Source: Arcticibacterium luteifluviistationis (lineage in GTDB: Bacteria; Bacteroidota; Bacteroidia; Cytophagales; Spirosomataceae). Taken from it: a stretch of DNA of 64,000 bases. The stretch covers positions 5,270,001 through 5,334,000 of the forward strand of contig NZ_CP029480.1 in assembly GCF_003258705.1 (NCBI RefSeq). The letters run 5' to 3'. Under the pieces are notes generated by a model. The model had not been told where the DNA came from. It saw nothing but the letters and a program-made list of their open reading frames with translations, and made no database searches. How positions within the stretch are numbered: position 1 is the stretch's first letter; every line of letters begins with the position of its first letter. Positions 1-9,588 of the stretch are shown here, piece by piece. The position numbers and the translations under genes are program-made.

Positions 1-1
1 A

Positions 2-556
2 GGCTTTTACTTAGGTGAGCACGGCTGGTTTGACAAACGTTTTATATACAATGAGTCATTTAAAACACCACTTTTAGTGAAATGGCCAAATGTAATCAAG
101 CCTGGAACTACCAATACGCAAATGGTTCAGAATTTGGATTTTGCTCAAACCATTTTAGCTGCCGCTCAAATAGAGGCCCCATCTGACATGCAGGGTGAAA
201 ACCTGATTCCGTTATTTAAAGGCGAGACCGAAAACTTTAGAGAAGCTGTATATTATCATTACTACGAATACCCTGCTATTCACATGGTAAAACGCCATTA
301 CGGTATCGTAACGGAAGATTATAAGCTAATTCACTTTTACGATGATGTGGACGAATGGGAACTATACGACCGTAAGAAAGACCCACAAGAAATGAACAGC
401 GTCTATGCCGACCCAGCCTACGCAGAAACGCTAGCAAAGCTAAAGACTGACTTAGCCGACCTAAGAGTAAAATATAAAGACTCGGAAGACCTTGACAAAA
501 AGTACATGCAAATGTATAAGGACAAAAACTTTATGCCTTCTCCAGCGGGGAAGTAG
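2..556 (+). CDS. Sulfatase, C-terminal part (gene begins before the window)
   Basis: The reading frame is open from base 2 to the TAG at 554-556, giving the last 184 residues of a sulfatase. It opens with [13 protein letters not shown] followed by the TPLLVKWP segment, a signature of type I arylsulfatases in the alkaline phosphatase superfamily, where H and K residues of this part line the active site. The rest matches the C-terminal DUF4976-like region ([16 protein letters not shown]). Such enzymes remove sulfate esters from polysaccharides or glycosaminoglycans, usually outside the cytoplasm in Bacteroidota. The catalytic CxPxR motif that is matured to formylglycine lies upstream of the window and cannot be checked. 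An internal ATG at 77 is not the true start, because conserved sequence precedes it. The substrate is unknown. Confidence 0.9.
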   Translation, partial: GFYLGEHGWFDKRFIYNESFKTPLLVKWPNVIKPGTTNTQMVQNLDFAQTILAAAQIEAPSDMQGENLIPLFKGETENFREAVYYHYYEYPAIHMVKRHYGIVTEDYKLIHFYDDVDEWELYDRKKDPQEMNSVYADPAYAETLAKLKTDLADLRVKYKDSEDLDKKYMQMYKDKNFMPSPAGK

Positions 557-576
557 GAGATATTCAATCTAAACAT

Positions 577-613
577 AAGGCTTCTTTGGGATTTATTCAA
601 AGGAGCCTTTTTC
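577..613 (+). terminator. Intrinsic terminator after the sulfatase
   Basis: The arms AAGGCTTCTTTG and CAAAGGAGCCTT pair around a short loop with one T-G pair. A T run follows, 20 bases after the sulfatase stop. Confidence 0.8.
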
Positions 614-758
614 ACATTAAAAGCACCAATATTTCTCGGGATAATTAAGCTTATTCTTGAAAACCATAAACAAGGTCAAACTAGATTATTGCAAGTAACT
701 TTCTACATAAATCAAGCTTTTTTTAGACCTTTGAAGCGATACATAAAACCACCTGCAT

Positions 759-3700
759 TTGAAACCACTTATTTACCTTCTAATAGCCTTTTTGGGGCTT
801 AATAGTTACGGAGAGACTCAGGCTAAACCTTCTTTTCGGGAAACTAGCTTGGACAAAATAAATAGTATTCAATTTGTAGCCCCGCCTATCTTAACAGCAT
901 CAAAACTCATTGTCTGTGGACAAGGGTATCCAACTACATTAACTGTCACTGGATGTTCTGGTACTGTAAATTGGTTCACAGATGCTTCATATATCCAATG
1001 GGCCGGAGGCTCGCCTTCTGGAAACACTGCCACTGCCTATATTTATGATTTAACTAAATTTCACGTAAGCTGTACGGAAAACGGAGAAACAAGTGAATCA
1101 AGTGACTCCTTAGGTATAGACTTCGCTAGAGTGGCTATTCATTATGAAGCAGAGCCTGAAAACTTCATTTGTACTGGAGGTAGAGTCCAACTTGAAGCTC
1201 AAGCTTTTCCAGACACAGGAATAGTCTCCTATAAATGGTATTTAAATTCTTATTCCATTACTGACTCTATTGACAACTCCATTCATGCCGAAAATCCAGG
1301 AACATACAAAGTTGATGTAACCTATTCTGATGGATGTCAAATCTATACTTCCAATGCCTCCGCAATTAATTTAGTAGATGCTGGAGTTATTCCTCAGCCA
1401 AACATAATAGTTGTAGATAGTGCAATAAGCGGTAAGCCCGTAAAGATATTTGATAGAAGATTCGGAAACAATTCTACCCACGCAGGTTTGGATATAATCA
1501 AGGATAATTCCGACAATTACGTAATCGCCGGTGAAGCTGTGGGTAATGCGGGTGGAGGTGATCAATCTGAACAATCAAAAGGACCTGTTGATTTTTGGGT
1601 AGTTAAAATTGATAACACTGGCAATAAAATATGGGATAAAATAATTGGAGGAACTGGTTCCGATAGAATTTCTAAAATTGTCAAAAGTTCAGACGATGAT
1701 TATTTACTTTTCGGAACATCTGCTTCAAATATAAGTGGTGATAGAACTGTAGCAAATTCATCCAGCTACCCTCTTGATGACATTTGGGTTGTTAAAATAA
1801 ATACAAACGGGGTCAAAAAGTGGGACAAAAAATATGGTGGTACGCTCTATGATGAAGCCAAGGATGCATTAGCCCTGCCAAACAATGAATACCTAATTGC
1901 AGGAAGTTCTAATTCTAACATTTCAGGGGAGGTGACCAATTCTAGAATAGGTAATTATGATTTCTGGCTAGTAAAAATTGATTCTGCGGGAAATAAGATT
2001 TGGGATAGAAGGTATGGAGGTATGCAGAATGACAAACTTCAAAAAGTATTAAAAGCCCAAAATGGTGATTATATCCTTGTTGGAACATCAAGTTCATCCA
2101 TTGGTTGGGATAAGTCTCAATCTCAAATAGGATATGATGACATATGGATAATAAGAACAGACGCCAATGGAAACAAGATTTGGGATAAAACTTTGGGGTC
2201 CACTTATCCAGACTCATATGTCGATGCTCAAATTGATCAAAACGATGATTTAGTTTTTGGTTTTACCGGCGACTCAGAAAATTCTCACTTTTATAAACTT
2301 GACAATTCAGGTAACACCCTATGGGAAAAGCACTATTCGGGAATGACCATAAGTGGTAAAGTCATTTTAAATGAAAAAGGCTTTTTACATGTAGGCAGGC
2401 TATCATATGCTAGTAATAATAACAGTCTATTCAATACAAGTATAAGAGGATATTCAGATGGATATATTGTCCAATTCGATTCTACTGGAAACAAAATATG
2501 GGAGAAACTATTAGGAGGAAGTGAACAAGACGGCTTTAATGGATTTCTTAAAGAAGGAAATGTCCTCACATTAGTAGGGACATCTCGTTCTCCGGTCTCT
2601 TTTGAGAAGTCGCAAATCCCTAGAGGAGTTTATGATGACCTTTGGATTATTCAAACCGCTCTAAATCAAGAAATAGCAAACCCATATGCCATAGACTCAG
2701 CTCAAGCAATCCATATTTTTGCAAACAACTGCCCTGGTCAATTAGAATGGTCAGGCGGAGCAAGTGGATATTCAAGTGCAATCACCGTTCACCCTACAGC
2801 ACAAACTACATATACTGCAAAATGCAATGCATACGGATGTTCAACAACGTCAAACATTGAAGTATCCATAAACTGTTCAAATGACTTTAGAATTGTAGCA
2901 ATTGAAAATGGTCTTGAAGTGGAAAAACCAACTTCTTGTAGTGAAAGCTCCATAGTTAACTTGGAAGCCAAAGGCTGTAGTGGGACGGTAACATGGTTTA
3001 ACGGTGCCATTGATAACACCATTGAAGTTTCTATCCTATCGGATTCTATTTTTCTGGCTACATGTAGTAATACAGGATGCTCAAGTGTTTCAGACAGCAT
3101 CTCTGTTTTATTGTTTAAAAAACCAATTTTATCTTTAGACGGACCTGCCACCTTTTGTACGGGAGGAAGTACGAGTTTGCAAGTTACGCACCCCGAACCA
3201 GGTGGCTCTTATCAATGGTATAAAAATGGTGCTGCATATTTATCCTTAGAATCTCTTGTTTTAAACGTAACTGAAACGGGTACCTTTAAAGCTAAAGTTA
3301 CCAAAGGAAACTGTTCTTCTTATTCCGAAGAAATTCAAATAACTGCGGTTACTCAAATCCCCGATCCTCCTACCTTTGAATCCACTAATGTCTATACATG
3401 TTTGGGAAACTCTACTATTCTCACCGCATTAGGGTGCGAAATGGGGCTTACAAAATGGTCAAATGGCTATACAGGTTCTACTATTCAAACCCCTAACATC
3501 AACTCCCCTCTGACTTATACAGCTACTTGTACTATTAATACCTGTATAAGCGATGAGAGTAATTTGGTAAATGTTAAAATAGCTAAAGTAGCAATTGCTA
3601 AAAATGGAACAAATATCCCTTGCGATACGAGTGACTTTACTCTTAACTCAGTGATAGAATCAAACCCTAGTTCCTTTCAATGGTACAGGAATAATACTTT

Positions 3701-5558
3701 ACTAAATTTTGAAATTAGAGACAGCCTAACTTCAAACCTTAATGGCTCCTATTTCTTAAAAATTAAATCGAATAATGGCTGCGAAGTAAACTCAAACATC
3801 TTAAATATTCAACAAAATATTTTTCTTCCTCCTTTAATTTCAAGTGCTATTGAGTCAGGAGTGCCCAAAGATACAATTTTACAGCTTTGGGACAGGAGTT
3901 ACGGCGGAACTAGTAGCGATTGGGCGAACGACATAATTAGAACTCAAGATGATAACCTTTTAATAGTTGGAACTTCATATTCTGACTTAAATGGTAATAA
4001 GACAACTCAGAACAAAGGGCAGTCTGATATGTATATTGTAAAAATTGACACACTGGGAAATAAAATATGGGATACTTCTTTTGGAACATCTTTATATGAC
4101 GAGGCTACTTCTGCCACTATTTCTAGTGATGGAAACATTCTGGTTATTGGCACTTCCTATACCGCTAATGATGGAGACAAGACAGACGCTTCTTTAGGAG
4201 GAACTGATTTCTGGTTACTCAAAATTGACCAAAACGGCACAAAAATTTGGGACAAAGTATATGGTACCAACAAGCACGAATCATACGGTAAGATATTAAA
4301 AACTACAGATAACAATTATCTGATATATGGGACAATACGTGCTCTTAACTATGCTACGTCCGAATACTTTTCAATAAAAATTGATATTAATGGCAACATT
4401 ATTTGGTCCAAAACATTTACTGGAGGAGCCGAGGATCAAATGTTTTCTGCCACAAATACACAAGATGGTGGTTACATATTTGGTGGGCGTTCTACCTCAG
4501 GCCAAAACTTAGATAAAACACAACCTTCATTTGGCACATCTGACATATGGTTAATCAAAACCGATGTTAACGGCAATAAAGTTTGGGATAGGTCATATGG
4601 TGGTGCAGCAGGAGATGTAAATAGTGGTATTTCGGAACTGCCCAATGGCTCATTTGTCATCTCTGGCACTTCATATTCACCTTCTGGTGGGAATAAAACT
4701 TCTGGCAATTTGGGTCTTGGAGACTACTGGTTATTAAAAATTGACTACGCAGGAAATCTAATTTGGGATAGAAATTATGGCGGAAATAAAGATGAACAAG
4801 TTGCAGGCCTATATCTAAGACCGAATGGTAGAATATTGATTTTTGGGCGTACATTTTCTGATAAATCTAATAACATATCAGAACACTCTTATGGTGGTTA
4901 TGATGGATGGCTCATTGAAGTAGACAGCCTAAATGGAGACATTATTTGGGATAAGAGGATCGGAGGCGATAAGACAGACCTACTTAAGGGTTATATTGAA
5001 TTCAACAGCAACACCTATCTAATAAGTGACTCGCATACCGGACAAAATGGCTCTAAAACATACCCTTCCTATGGGGATTCCGATTTTTGGCTAACTAACT
5101 TGAGGAGAACTGATACCATTGATTTTCAATCCTCAGTCAAACTTACATTTGGGCAATCATTAAATCTCTTTGCATCAAATTGTCAGGGTGACATTTCATG
5201 GCCTAATGGTTCCCAACAAGCTAGTATTTTAGTATCTCCTGCAGTTACCACAACTTATACTGCTGAGTGTACAGCTTTTGGTTGTACTACAGAGTCTTCA
5301 ATCAAAGTAAATGTTTACACTTGCGAAGAATACATCTCACTAACAGTTTCAGACAACATTATGACGGGAACCTCCATATCTCCTATAAACAAAAATGCCT
5401 ACAGTAAAATAGAAGCTACAAATCAAATTGGAGACATTGGAACAGACGCCTCGGCAAAATATACATCAGGAGGTTCTATTGAATTAAATAATGGCTTTAA
5501 AGTAGAGGCTGGCAGTATTTTCAAAGCCGAAATTAGCCCTAGCCCATGTCATAATTAA
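759..5558 (+). CDS. Giant secreted protein with two seven-repeat propeller arrays and Ig-like modules
   Basis: This 1599-residue protein starts at a TTG. No ATG is possible, because an in-frame stop lies at 744-746, and translation from the TTG gives a clean signal peptide (KPLIYLLIAFLGLNS). Residues about 229-638 hold seven repeats of roughly 60 residues with the pattern KIWDKxYGG...D...xxxDG.YLIxGTS...GDK......DxWxVKIDxxGN. Residues about 1041-1453 hold seven more. Each array is followed by a Cys-containing Ig-like module (AxNCxGxxxW...TTYTAxC..GC). Further Ig-like domains lie at residues 45-225 and 640-1035. The last 80 residues (SGGSIELNNGFKVEAGSIF) resemble the 3-coathanger stack domain found at C-termini of Cytophagales surface proteins. 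No T9SS type A signal was recognised. The role is probably adhesion or surface binding, with ligand unknown. It is flanked by the sulfatase and the sugar cassette, but no operon link is visible. Confidence 0.85.
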   Translation: MKPLIYLLIAFLGLNSYGETQAKPSFRETSLDKINSIQFVAPPILTASKLIVCGQGYPTTLTVTGCSGTVNWFTDASYIQWAGGSPSGNTATAYIYDLTKFHVSCTENGETSESSDSLGIDFARVAIHYEAEPENFICTGGRVQLEAQAFPDTGIVSYKWYLNSYSITDSIDNSIHAENPGTYKVDVTYSDGCQIYTSNASAINLVDAGVIPQPNIIVVDSAISGKPVKIFDRRFGNNSTHAGLDIIKDNSDNYVIAGEAVGNAGGGDQSEQSKGPVDFWVVKIDNTGNKIWDKIIGGTGSDRISKIVKSSDDDYLLFGTSASNISGDRTVANSSSYPLDDIWVVKINTNGVKKWDKKYGGTLYDEAKDALALPNNEYLIAGSSNSNISGEVTNSRIGNYDFWLVKIDSAGNKIWDRRYGGMQNDKLQKVLKAQNGDYILVGTSSSSIGWDKSQSQIGYDDIWIIRTDANGNKIWDKTLGSTYPDSYVDAQIDQNDDLVFGFTGDSENSHFYKLDNSGNTLWEKHYSGMTISGKVILNEKGFLHVGRLSYASNNNSLFNTSIRGYSDGYIVQFDSTGNKIWEKLLGGSEQDGFNGFLKEGNVLTLVGTSRSPVSFEKSQIPRGVYDDLWIIQTALNQEIANPYAIDSAQAIHIFANNCPGQLEWSGGASGYSSAITVHPTAQTTYTAKCNAYGCSTTSNIEVSINCSNDFRIVAIENGLEVEKPTSCSESSIVNLEAKGCSGTVTWFNGAIDNTIEVSILSDSIFLATCSNTGCSSVSDSISVLLFKKPILSLDGPATFCTGGSTSLQVTHPEPGGSYQWYKNGAAYLSLESLVLNVTETGTFKAKVTKGNCSSYSEEIQITAVTQIPDPPTFESTNVYTCLGNSTILTALGCEMGLTKWSNGYTGSTIQTPNINSPLTYTATCTINTCISDESNLVNVKIAKVAIAKNGTNIPCDTSDFTLNSVIESNPSSFQWYRNNTLLNFEIRDSLTSNLNGSYFLKIKSNNGCEVNSNILNIQQNIFLPPLISSAIESGVPKDTILQLWDRSYGGTSSDWANDIIRTQDDNLLIVGTSYSDLNGNKTTQNKGQSDMYIVKIDTLGNKIWDTSFGTSLYDEATSATISSDGNILVIGTSYTANDGDKTDASLGGTDFWLLKIDQNGTKIWDKVYGTNKHESYGKILKTTDNNYLIYGTIRALNYATSEYFSIKIDINGNIIWSKTFTGGAEDQMFSATNTQDGGYIFGGRSTSGQNLDKTQPSFGTSDIWLIKTDVNGNKVWDRSYGGAAGDVNSGISELPNGSFVISGTSYSPSGGNKTSGNLGLGDYWLLKIDYAGNLIWDRNYGGNKDEQVAGLYLRPNGRILIFGRTFSDKSNNISEHSYGGYDGWLIEVDSLNGDIIWDKRIGGDKTDLLKGYIEFNSNTYLISDSHTGQNGSKTYPSYGDSDFWLTNLRRTDTIDFQSSVKLTFGQSLNLFASNCQGDISWPNGSQQASILVSPAVTTTYTAECTAFGCTTESSIKVNVYTCEEYISLTVSDNIMTGTSISPINKNAYSKIEATNQIGDIGTDASAKYTSGGSIELNNGFKVEAGSIFKAEISPSPCHN

Positions 5559-5814
5559 AATAGGACATTGTTAAAACATAAAGCATCTTTTTGGTAAGAT
5601 TTACTTTAAATAGAAAGCATAAATGAGTATGGGTATTACATAAGCAATAAAGTTCAGTTGTTCGTCGAAGAGGTTGTAAGTAAGAATAACATCTGAGAAT
5701 CAAGTTTCAAACCTAAGTTCTCCCTCAACAATTCAAAACAATTTTTAATCTCGTATCTTCATGGCACAATTCTGGCTTTCTGATTAGTACGTGCTAACTG
5801 ATAAATAAATTTCG

Positions 5815-6798
5815 ATGTTTTACTCTTTCATCATTCCGGTGTATAACCGCCCGGACCATATTGAAAAGCTTCTCAACTGCTTAGTCAGTCAAACCTATAA
5901 AAACTTCGAAGTTTTGGTGATTGAAAGTGGCTCTACCATTAAATCTGACGAGGTTGTGGCAACTTTCGCCGATAAACTCAACATCCGATATATTTTCAAA
6001 GGAAACGATGGCCAAGGCTACTCTAGAAATCGTGGTATGCAAGAAGCCAAAGGCGAGTATTTCGTCATTTTGGATTCGGACATTGTTATGCCAGACAGCT
6101 ATTTAGAGACTGTAAACGAAAGTTTGAAAGAAAACTATTTAGACAGCTACGGAGGCCCAGATGAACTTCACCCTGAGTCTACCGATTTTCAAAAGGCCGT
6201 TAATTTCTGTATGACTTCTCTCTTAACCACAGGTGGCACCCGAGGTAAGAAATCAAGCATTGGGAAATATTACCCAAGAAGCTTTAACATGGGCGTTTCT
6301 AGAGAAGTTTATGAAACCACGAAAGGCTTCAGTATTCCTTTCATGGGAGAAGATATAGAGTGGAGCCAAAGGATTATTGCCGCAGGTTTTAAAACAGGAT
6401 TAATAGAAGACGCCTACGTAAATCACGAAAGAAAAGGCACATTGAAAGGGTATTTCAATCAGCTTCATTTTTTTGGCAGAGCCAGAATTAATATCAGCCA
6501 ACTTATACCCGGTTCTTTTAAAATAGTTCACTTGTTACCAGTAGCTTACTGTGCATATTCCCTCCTATTAATATTCCTGTTTGCTACCAATACTCCTTAT
6601 AAAATATTACTCTTTGTTCCATTCTTGCTTTACAATTTTTTCATTCGTTTCTCTGCGTCAGCAGAACATAAGAGTTTAAAAATAGGTTTTACCGCCGTTT
6701 TACTGGCAAATACGCTAATGTTAGCGTATTGCACTGGCATGTTAAAGGAATTTTACAAACTTTACGTTTTGAAGAAAAAACAGACTTACAAATTATGA
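5815..6798 (+). CDS. Family 2 glycosyltransferase with C-terminal membrane segment
   Basis: This 327-residue GT-A-fold glycosyltransferase opens with the family 2 nucleotide-binding strand (SFIIPVYNRPDHIEKLL). It has the DSD metal-binding motif at residues 87-89, in VILDSDIVMPD, and a later GEDIEWSQR acidic motif near residue 178 that fits the catalytic base region. Two or more hydrophobic helices lie at residues about 240-310, so the protein is probably anchored at the inner face of the cytoplasmic membrane. It is the first gene of a five-gene cassette and its TGA stop overlaps the next ATG (ATGA at 6795-6798), which implies translational coupling. It probably transfers the cassette's CDP-sugar, or a core sugar, onto a lipid-linked glycan. 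Donor and acceptor are not readable from sequence. Confidence 0.9.
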   Translation: MFYSFIIPVYNRPDHIEKLLNCLVSQTYKNFEVLVIESGSTIKSDEVVATFADKLNIRYIFKGNDGQGYSRNRGMQEAKGEYFVILDSDIVMPDSYLETVNESLKENYLDSYGGPDELHPESTDFQKAVNFCMTSLLTTGGTRGKKSSIGKYYPRSFNMGVSREVYETTKGFSIPFMGEDIEWSQRIIAAGFKTGLIEDAYVNHERKGTLKGYFNQLHFFGRARINISQLIPGSFKIVHLLPVAYCAYSLLLIFLFATNTPYKILLFVPFLLYNFFIRFSASAEHKSLKIGFTAVLLANTLMLAYCTGMLKEFYKLYVLKKKQTYKL

Positions 6799-7568
6799 AA
6801 GTACTCATATTGGCAGGTGGATTTGGAACAAGACTAAGCGAAGAGACGGTAGTAAAACCAAAACCAATGGTGGAAATTGGCGGACGTCCTATTCTTCATC
6901 ACATCATGAAGACCTACTCGGAGCATGGCTTTAACGAGTTTGTGATTTTGTTGGGTTATAAAGGACACATTATAAAAGAGTACTTTACTAACTTCTTTAT
7001 GCATCAAAGTAGCCTTACTATTGACCTTAAAACCAATGAAACTACCGTACATAATAGCCAAACGGAAGATTGGAAAGTAACCTTATTAGACACAGGTTAT
7101 GACACCATGACTGGTGGTAGGATAAAAAGAGCCAAAGACTTCATTGGTGATGAACCTTTTTTATGTACATATGGAGACGGTGTGGGTGACATTGACATCA
7201 AAGCCTTAGTAGCTGCACATAATGAAGGTGGAAAATTATTGACCATTACCACTGTACAGCCCGTAGGCAGATACGGCATTGTAAATATTGAAGATAATAA
7301 CGACATCTCTGGTTTTATAGAAAAACCTAAAGATGACAAAGTTTGGGTAAACGCAGGTTTCTTTGTTTGTGAACCTGCTGTGCTAGAATATATTGATAAT
7401 GACCAACAAATGTTTGAGCGTGAGCCTATGGAACGCCTTGCCAGCATTGGTCAAATGAAAGCCTTCAAGCATAAAGGGTTTTGGCATGCCATGGACACTC
7501 TTCGTGATAATAAGAAACTGAATGAACTTTGGGCTGATGGAAACGCTCCTTGGAAAATATGGAAGTAA
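6795..7568 (+). CDS. rfbF: Glucose-1-phosphate cytidylyltransferase
   Basis: The 257-residue protein makes CDP-D-glucose from CTP and glucose 1-phosphate, the first committed step of CDP-deoxysugar pathways. The N-terminus (KVLILAGGFGTRLSEET) is the nucleotidyltransferase phosphate loop, and the VVKPKPMVEIGGRPIL segment that follows is typical of RfbF rather than RmlA. The length equals the usual 257 residues when the ATG at 6795 is used. An earlier ATG at 6729 would add 22 poorly conserved residues inside the glycosyltransferase gene and is rejected. The start overlaps the previous stop by 4 bases. The next gene is an SDR protein and the one after that is RfbG, which uses the CDP-glucose. 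Confidence 0.95.
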   Translation: MKVLILAGGFGTRLSEETVVKPKPMVEIGGRPILHHIMKTYSEHGFNEFVILLGYKGHIIKEYFTNFFMHQSSLTIDLKTNETTVHNSQTEDWKVTLLDTGYDTMTGGRIKRAKDFIGDEPFLCTYGDGVGDIDIKALVAAHNEGGKLLTITTVQPVGRYGIVNIEDNNDISGFIEKPKDDKVWVNAGFFVCEPAVLEYIDNDQQMFEREPMERLASIGQMKAFKHKGFWHAMDTLRDNKKLNELWADGNAPWKIWK

Positions 7569-8506
7569 ATCAGAAGAAAATACTCATTACAGGCGGGCTA
7601 GGAAACCTAGGTTCGTGGCTTACCGAGCATTTTTGTAATCAAGGATATGACGTCACAGTATTGACTAAAAGACTGCGAAAGTTAGAATTTGATTCTCCCT
7701 TCAAAACGCTAGTTTGCGATATCAGTTCTCAAACAGACTGTTCAGAAAAGCTCACAGAAAAGTACCACACGGTTATTCATTGTGCAAGCATGAATGAGCA
7801 TAAAGATGACAGCTACCCAAAAGATGCCTTATTAGTAAATTCACTTGGGACTAGAAACATCTTGGAAGCTTTAAACAGCAATAAACCTGAGCATTTTATA
7901 TACTTTTCTACCTTCCATGTTTATGGTAAAAACACTGGAGAAATAACAGAAGAAACAGATACCGTTCCTATGAATGATTACGGTATTACGCATCTTTTTG
8001 CCGAGTACTACGTAAAACAGTATCATGCTAAATTTGACATTCCTTATAGCATCATTCGTCTTTCTAACAGTTATGGCTGTCCAAAAGATTACGATTCTTC
8101 TAAGTGGTATTTAATTTTAAATGACCTTAGCAAGATGGCTTTTAAGGAAAAAAAGATTGTTTTAAAAGGGAATGGACTAGCATCAAGAGATTTCATTTGG
8201 ATGGGGGATGTTTGCCAAATAATAGAAGAATTAAGTCGAAATACAGCTACTAACAATACATTTAACTTAAGCAGTGAAAAGAGCTATTCACTTTTAGATA
8301 TAGCCGAGGCTGTTCAAACTGCCTTTCAAAATCAATTTGGCGAACGTTTAGAAATTAAATTAAATACCAATGACCCTTATAAACCTGGAGAACCGATGTA
8401 CATCAATTCTTCAAAAATAAAAAGACAGATAAATTATAAGGCAGAAGCCCATTTTGTGGAAGAAGCCGAAAATATCTTTAAATTCTTAGAGAAAGAAAAA
8501 AACTAA
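7559..8506 (+). CDS. NAD-dependent epimerase/dehydratase-like SDR protein, catalytic Lys replaced by His
   Basis: This is a 315-residue extended short-chain dehydrogenase/reductase. The dinucleotide fold is clear (ITGGLGNLGSW, residues 9-20), as are YFSTFHVYG near 115-123 and the late sugar-binding and Rossmann strand segments. At the active site, where YxxxK is expected, the sequence reads YGITH, so Tyr141 is present but residue 145 is His (CAT at 7991-7993). The gene sits between rfbF and rfbG, where a 4-ketoreductase would complete a CDP-6-deoxyhexose. The ATG at 7559 overlaps rfbF by 10 bases. A TTG at 7550 is possible but adds only three residues. Its stop overlaps the rfbG start (TAATG). 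It may be a reductase with altered chemistry, an epimerase, or a partner without catalysis. Confidence 0.8.
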   Translation: MEVNQKKILITGGLGNLGSWLTEHFCNQGYDVTVLTKRLRKLEFDSPFKTLVCDISSQTDCSEKLTEKYHTVIHCASMNEHKDDSYPKDALLVNSLGTRNILEALNSNKPEHFIYFSTFHVYGKNTGEITEETDTVPMNDYGITHLFAEYYVKQYHAKFDIPYSIIRLSNSYGCPKDYDSSKWYLILNDLSKMAFKEKKIVLKGNGLASRDFIWMGDVCQIIEELSRNTATNNTFNLSSEKSYSLLDIAEAVQTAFQNQFGERLEIKLNTNDPYKPGEPMYINSSKIKRQINYKAEAHFVEEAENIFKFLEKEKN

Positions 8507-9588
8507 TGGCTGAAAAACTATTTGATAGATTTAAAGGAAAGAAAGTTTTCATTACTGGAAATACAGGCTTTAAAGGCTCTTGGTTATCTATTTGGCTACA
8601 TGAATTAGGAGCTGAGGTTTTCGGCTATGCTTTAGAAGCCAAAACTGACATGGATAATTTTGTCAAATGTGAGCTTGAAAGCAAAATAAATCAGACCTAC
8701 GGAAACGTAGCCGATTTACCTAAGATTCAAGCTGAGTTAGATCGAATCCAACCAGATTATATCTTTCATTTGGCCGCTCAGGCTTTAGTAATAGACTCAT
8801 ATAATGACCCTGTAGAAACCTACATGACTAATGTAATGGGGACTATAAATTTACTTCAAGCTGCAAGAAGCTGTAAAAGCCTGAAATCTATAGTACTTAT
8901 CACGAGTGATAAATGCTACGAGAACAAAGAAGTGGTTTGGGGATACCGTGAAAACGATGAATTAGGGGGGAAAGACCCCTACTCTGCCTCAAAAGCTTGT
9001 GCGGAATTGGCTGCAAAATCTTTCAGAGAATCTTTTTACAAAGACTCTTCTGTGGGCGTAGTAACGGTAAGAGCGGGCAATGTGATAGGTGGAGGAGACT
9101 GGTCTGAAAACAGATTAATACCTGATATCTTCAAAAGTATTAGAGCAAACGAAACGCTGGAAATAAGAAGCCCAAAAGCTACCAGACCTTGGGAGCATGT
9201 TTTGGAGCCACTTTCTGGTTATATGCAGTTGGCTCTGCTTGCAGAAAACTCCAAGAAATATGATGGCGGCTGGAATTTTGGGCCGAGCACTTATGTGCAT
9301 TATAACGTTTTGGACGTAGCCACAGAGATAGGGAAGTCAACTGAACTGAATTTTGAAATAACTGCCACCGATACACAATTTCATGAAGCCAATTTCTTGA
9401 AACTTGACATTACTAAGGCCGCTAATTATCTAAATTGGCAACCTCAACTAAATTTTGAAGAAACTATCAAGTTTACGGTAGATGGCTATTTGGCTCAAGA
9501 CAGCAATGACCTTTATAAACACAGAGTAGCTCAAATAAGTGAATACACTAAAACAGCACAAAAGAATAAAACAGGTTGGGCCAAATGA
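8506..9588 (+). CDS. rfbG: CDP-glucose 4,6-dehydratase
   Basis: The 360-residue enzyme turns CDP-D-glucose into CDP-4-dehydro-6-deoxy-D-glucose using bound NAD. It has the Rossmann motif GNTGFKG (residues 18-24), the RfbG-specific ITSDKCYEN around residues 132-140 that carries the catalytic Asp and Lys, and the catalytic YSASK (Tyr159, Lys163). Conserved TRPWEHVLEPLSGY follows near residue 227. The length matches the family (about 355-365). It starts one base inside the previous stop and overlaps the next gene by 4 bases, so the cassette is one transcript. With rfbF it gives a complete CDP-4-keto-6-deoxyglucose route. No rfbH (3-dehydratase) is in the window, so a 3,6-dideoxy product is not predicted from these genes alone. 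Confidence 0.96.
   Translation: MAEKLFDRFKGKKVFITGNTGFKGSWLSIWLHELGAEVFGYALEAKTDMDNFVKCELESKINQTYGNVADLPKIQAELDRIQPDYIFHLAAQALVIDSYNDPVETYMTNVMGTINLLQAARSCKSLKSIVLITSDKCYENKEVVWGYRENDELGGKDPYSASKACAELAAKSFRESFYKDSSVGVVTVRAGNVIGGGDWSENRLIPDIFKSIRANETLEIRSPKATRPWEHVLEPLSGYMQLALLAENSKKYDGGWNFGPSTYVHYNVLDVATEIGKSTELNFEITATDTQFHEANFLKLDITKAANYLNWQPQLNFEETIKFTVDGYLAQDSNDLYKHRVAQISEYTKTAQKNKTGWAK

Noticed and set aside
6729-6794. An earlier ATG for rfbF that would add 22 residues
   Set aside because: The added residues are the glycosyltransferase gene read in another frame, while the ATG at 6795 gives the usual length and an ATGA overlap.
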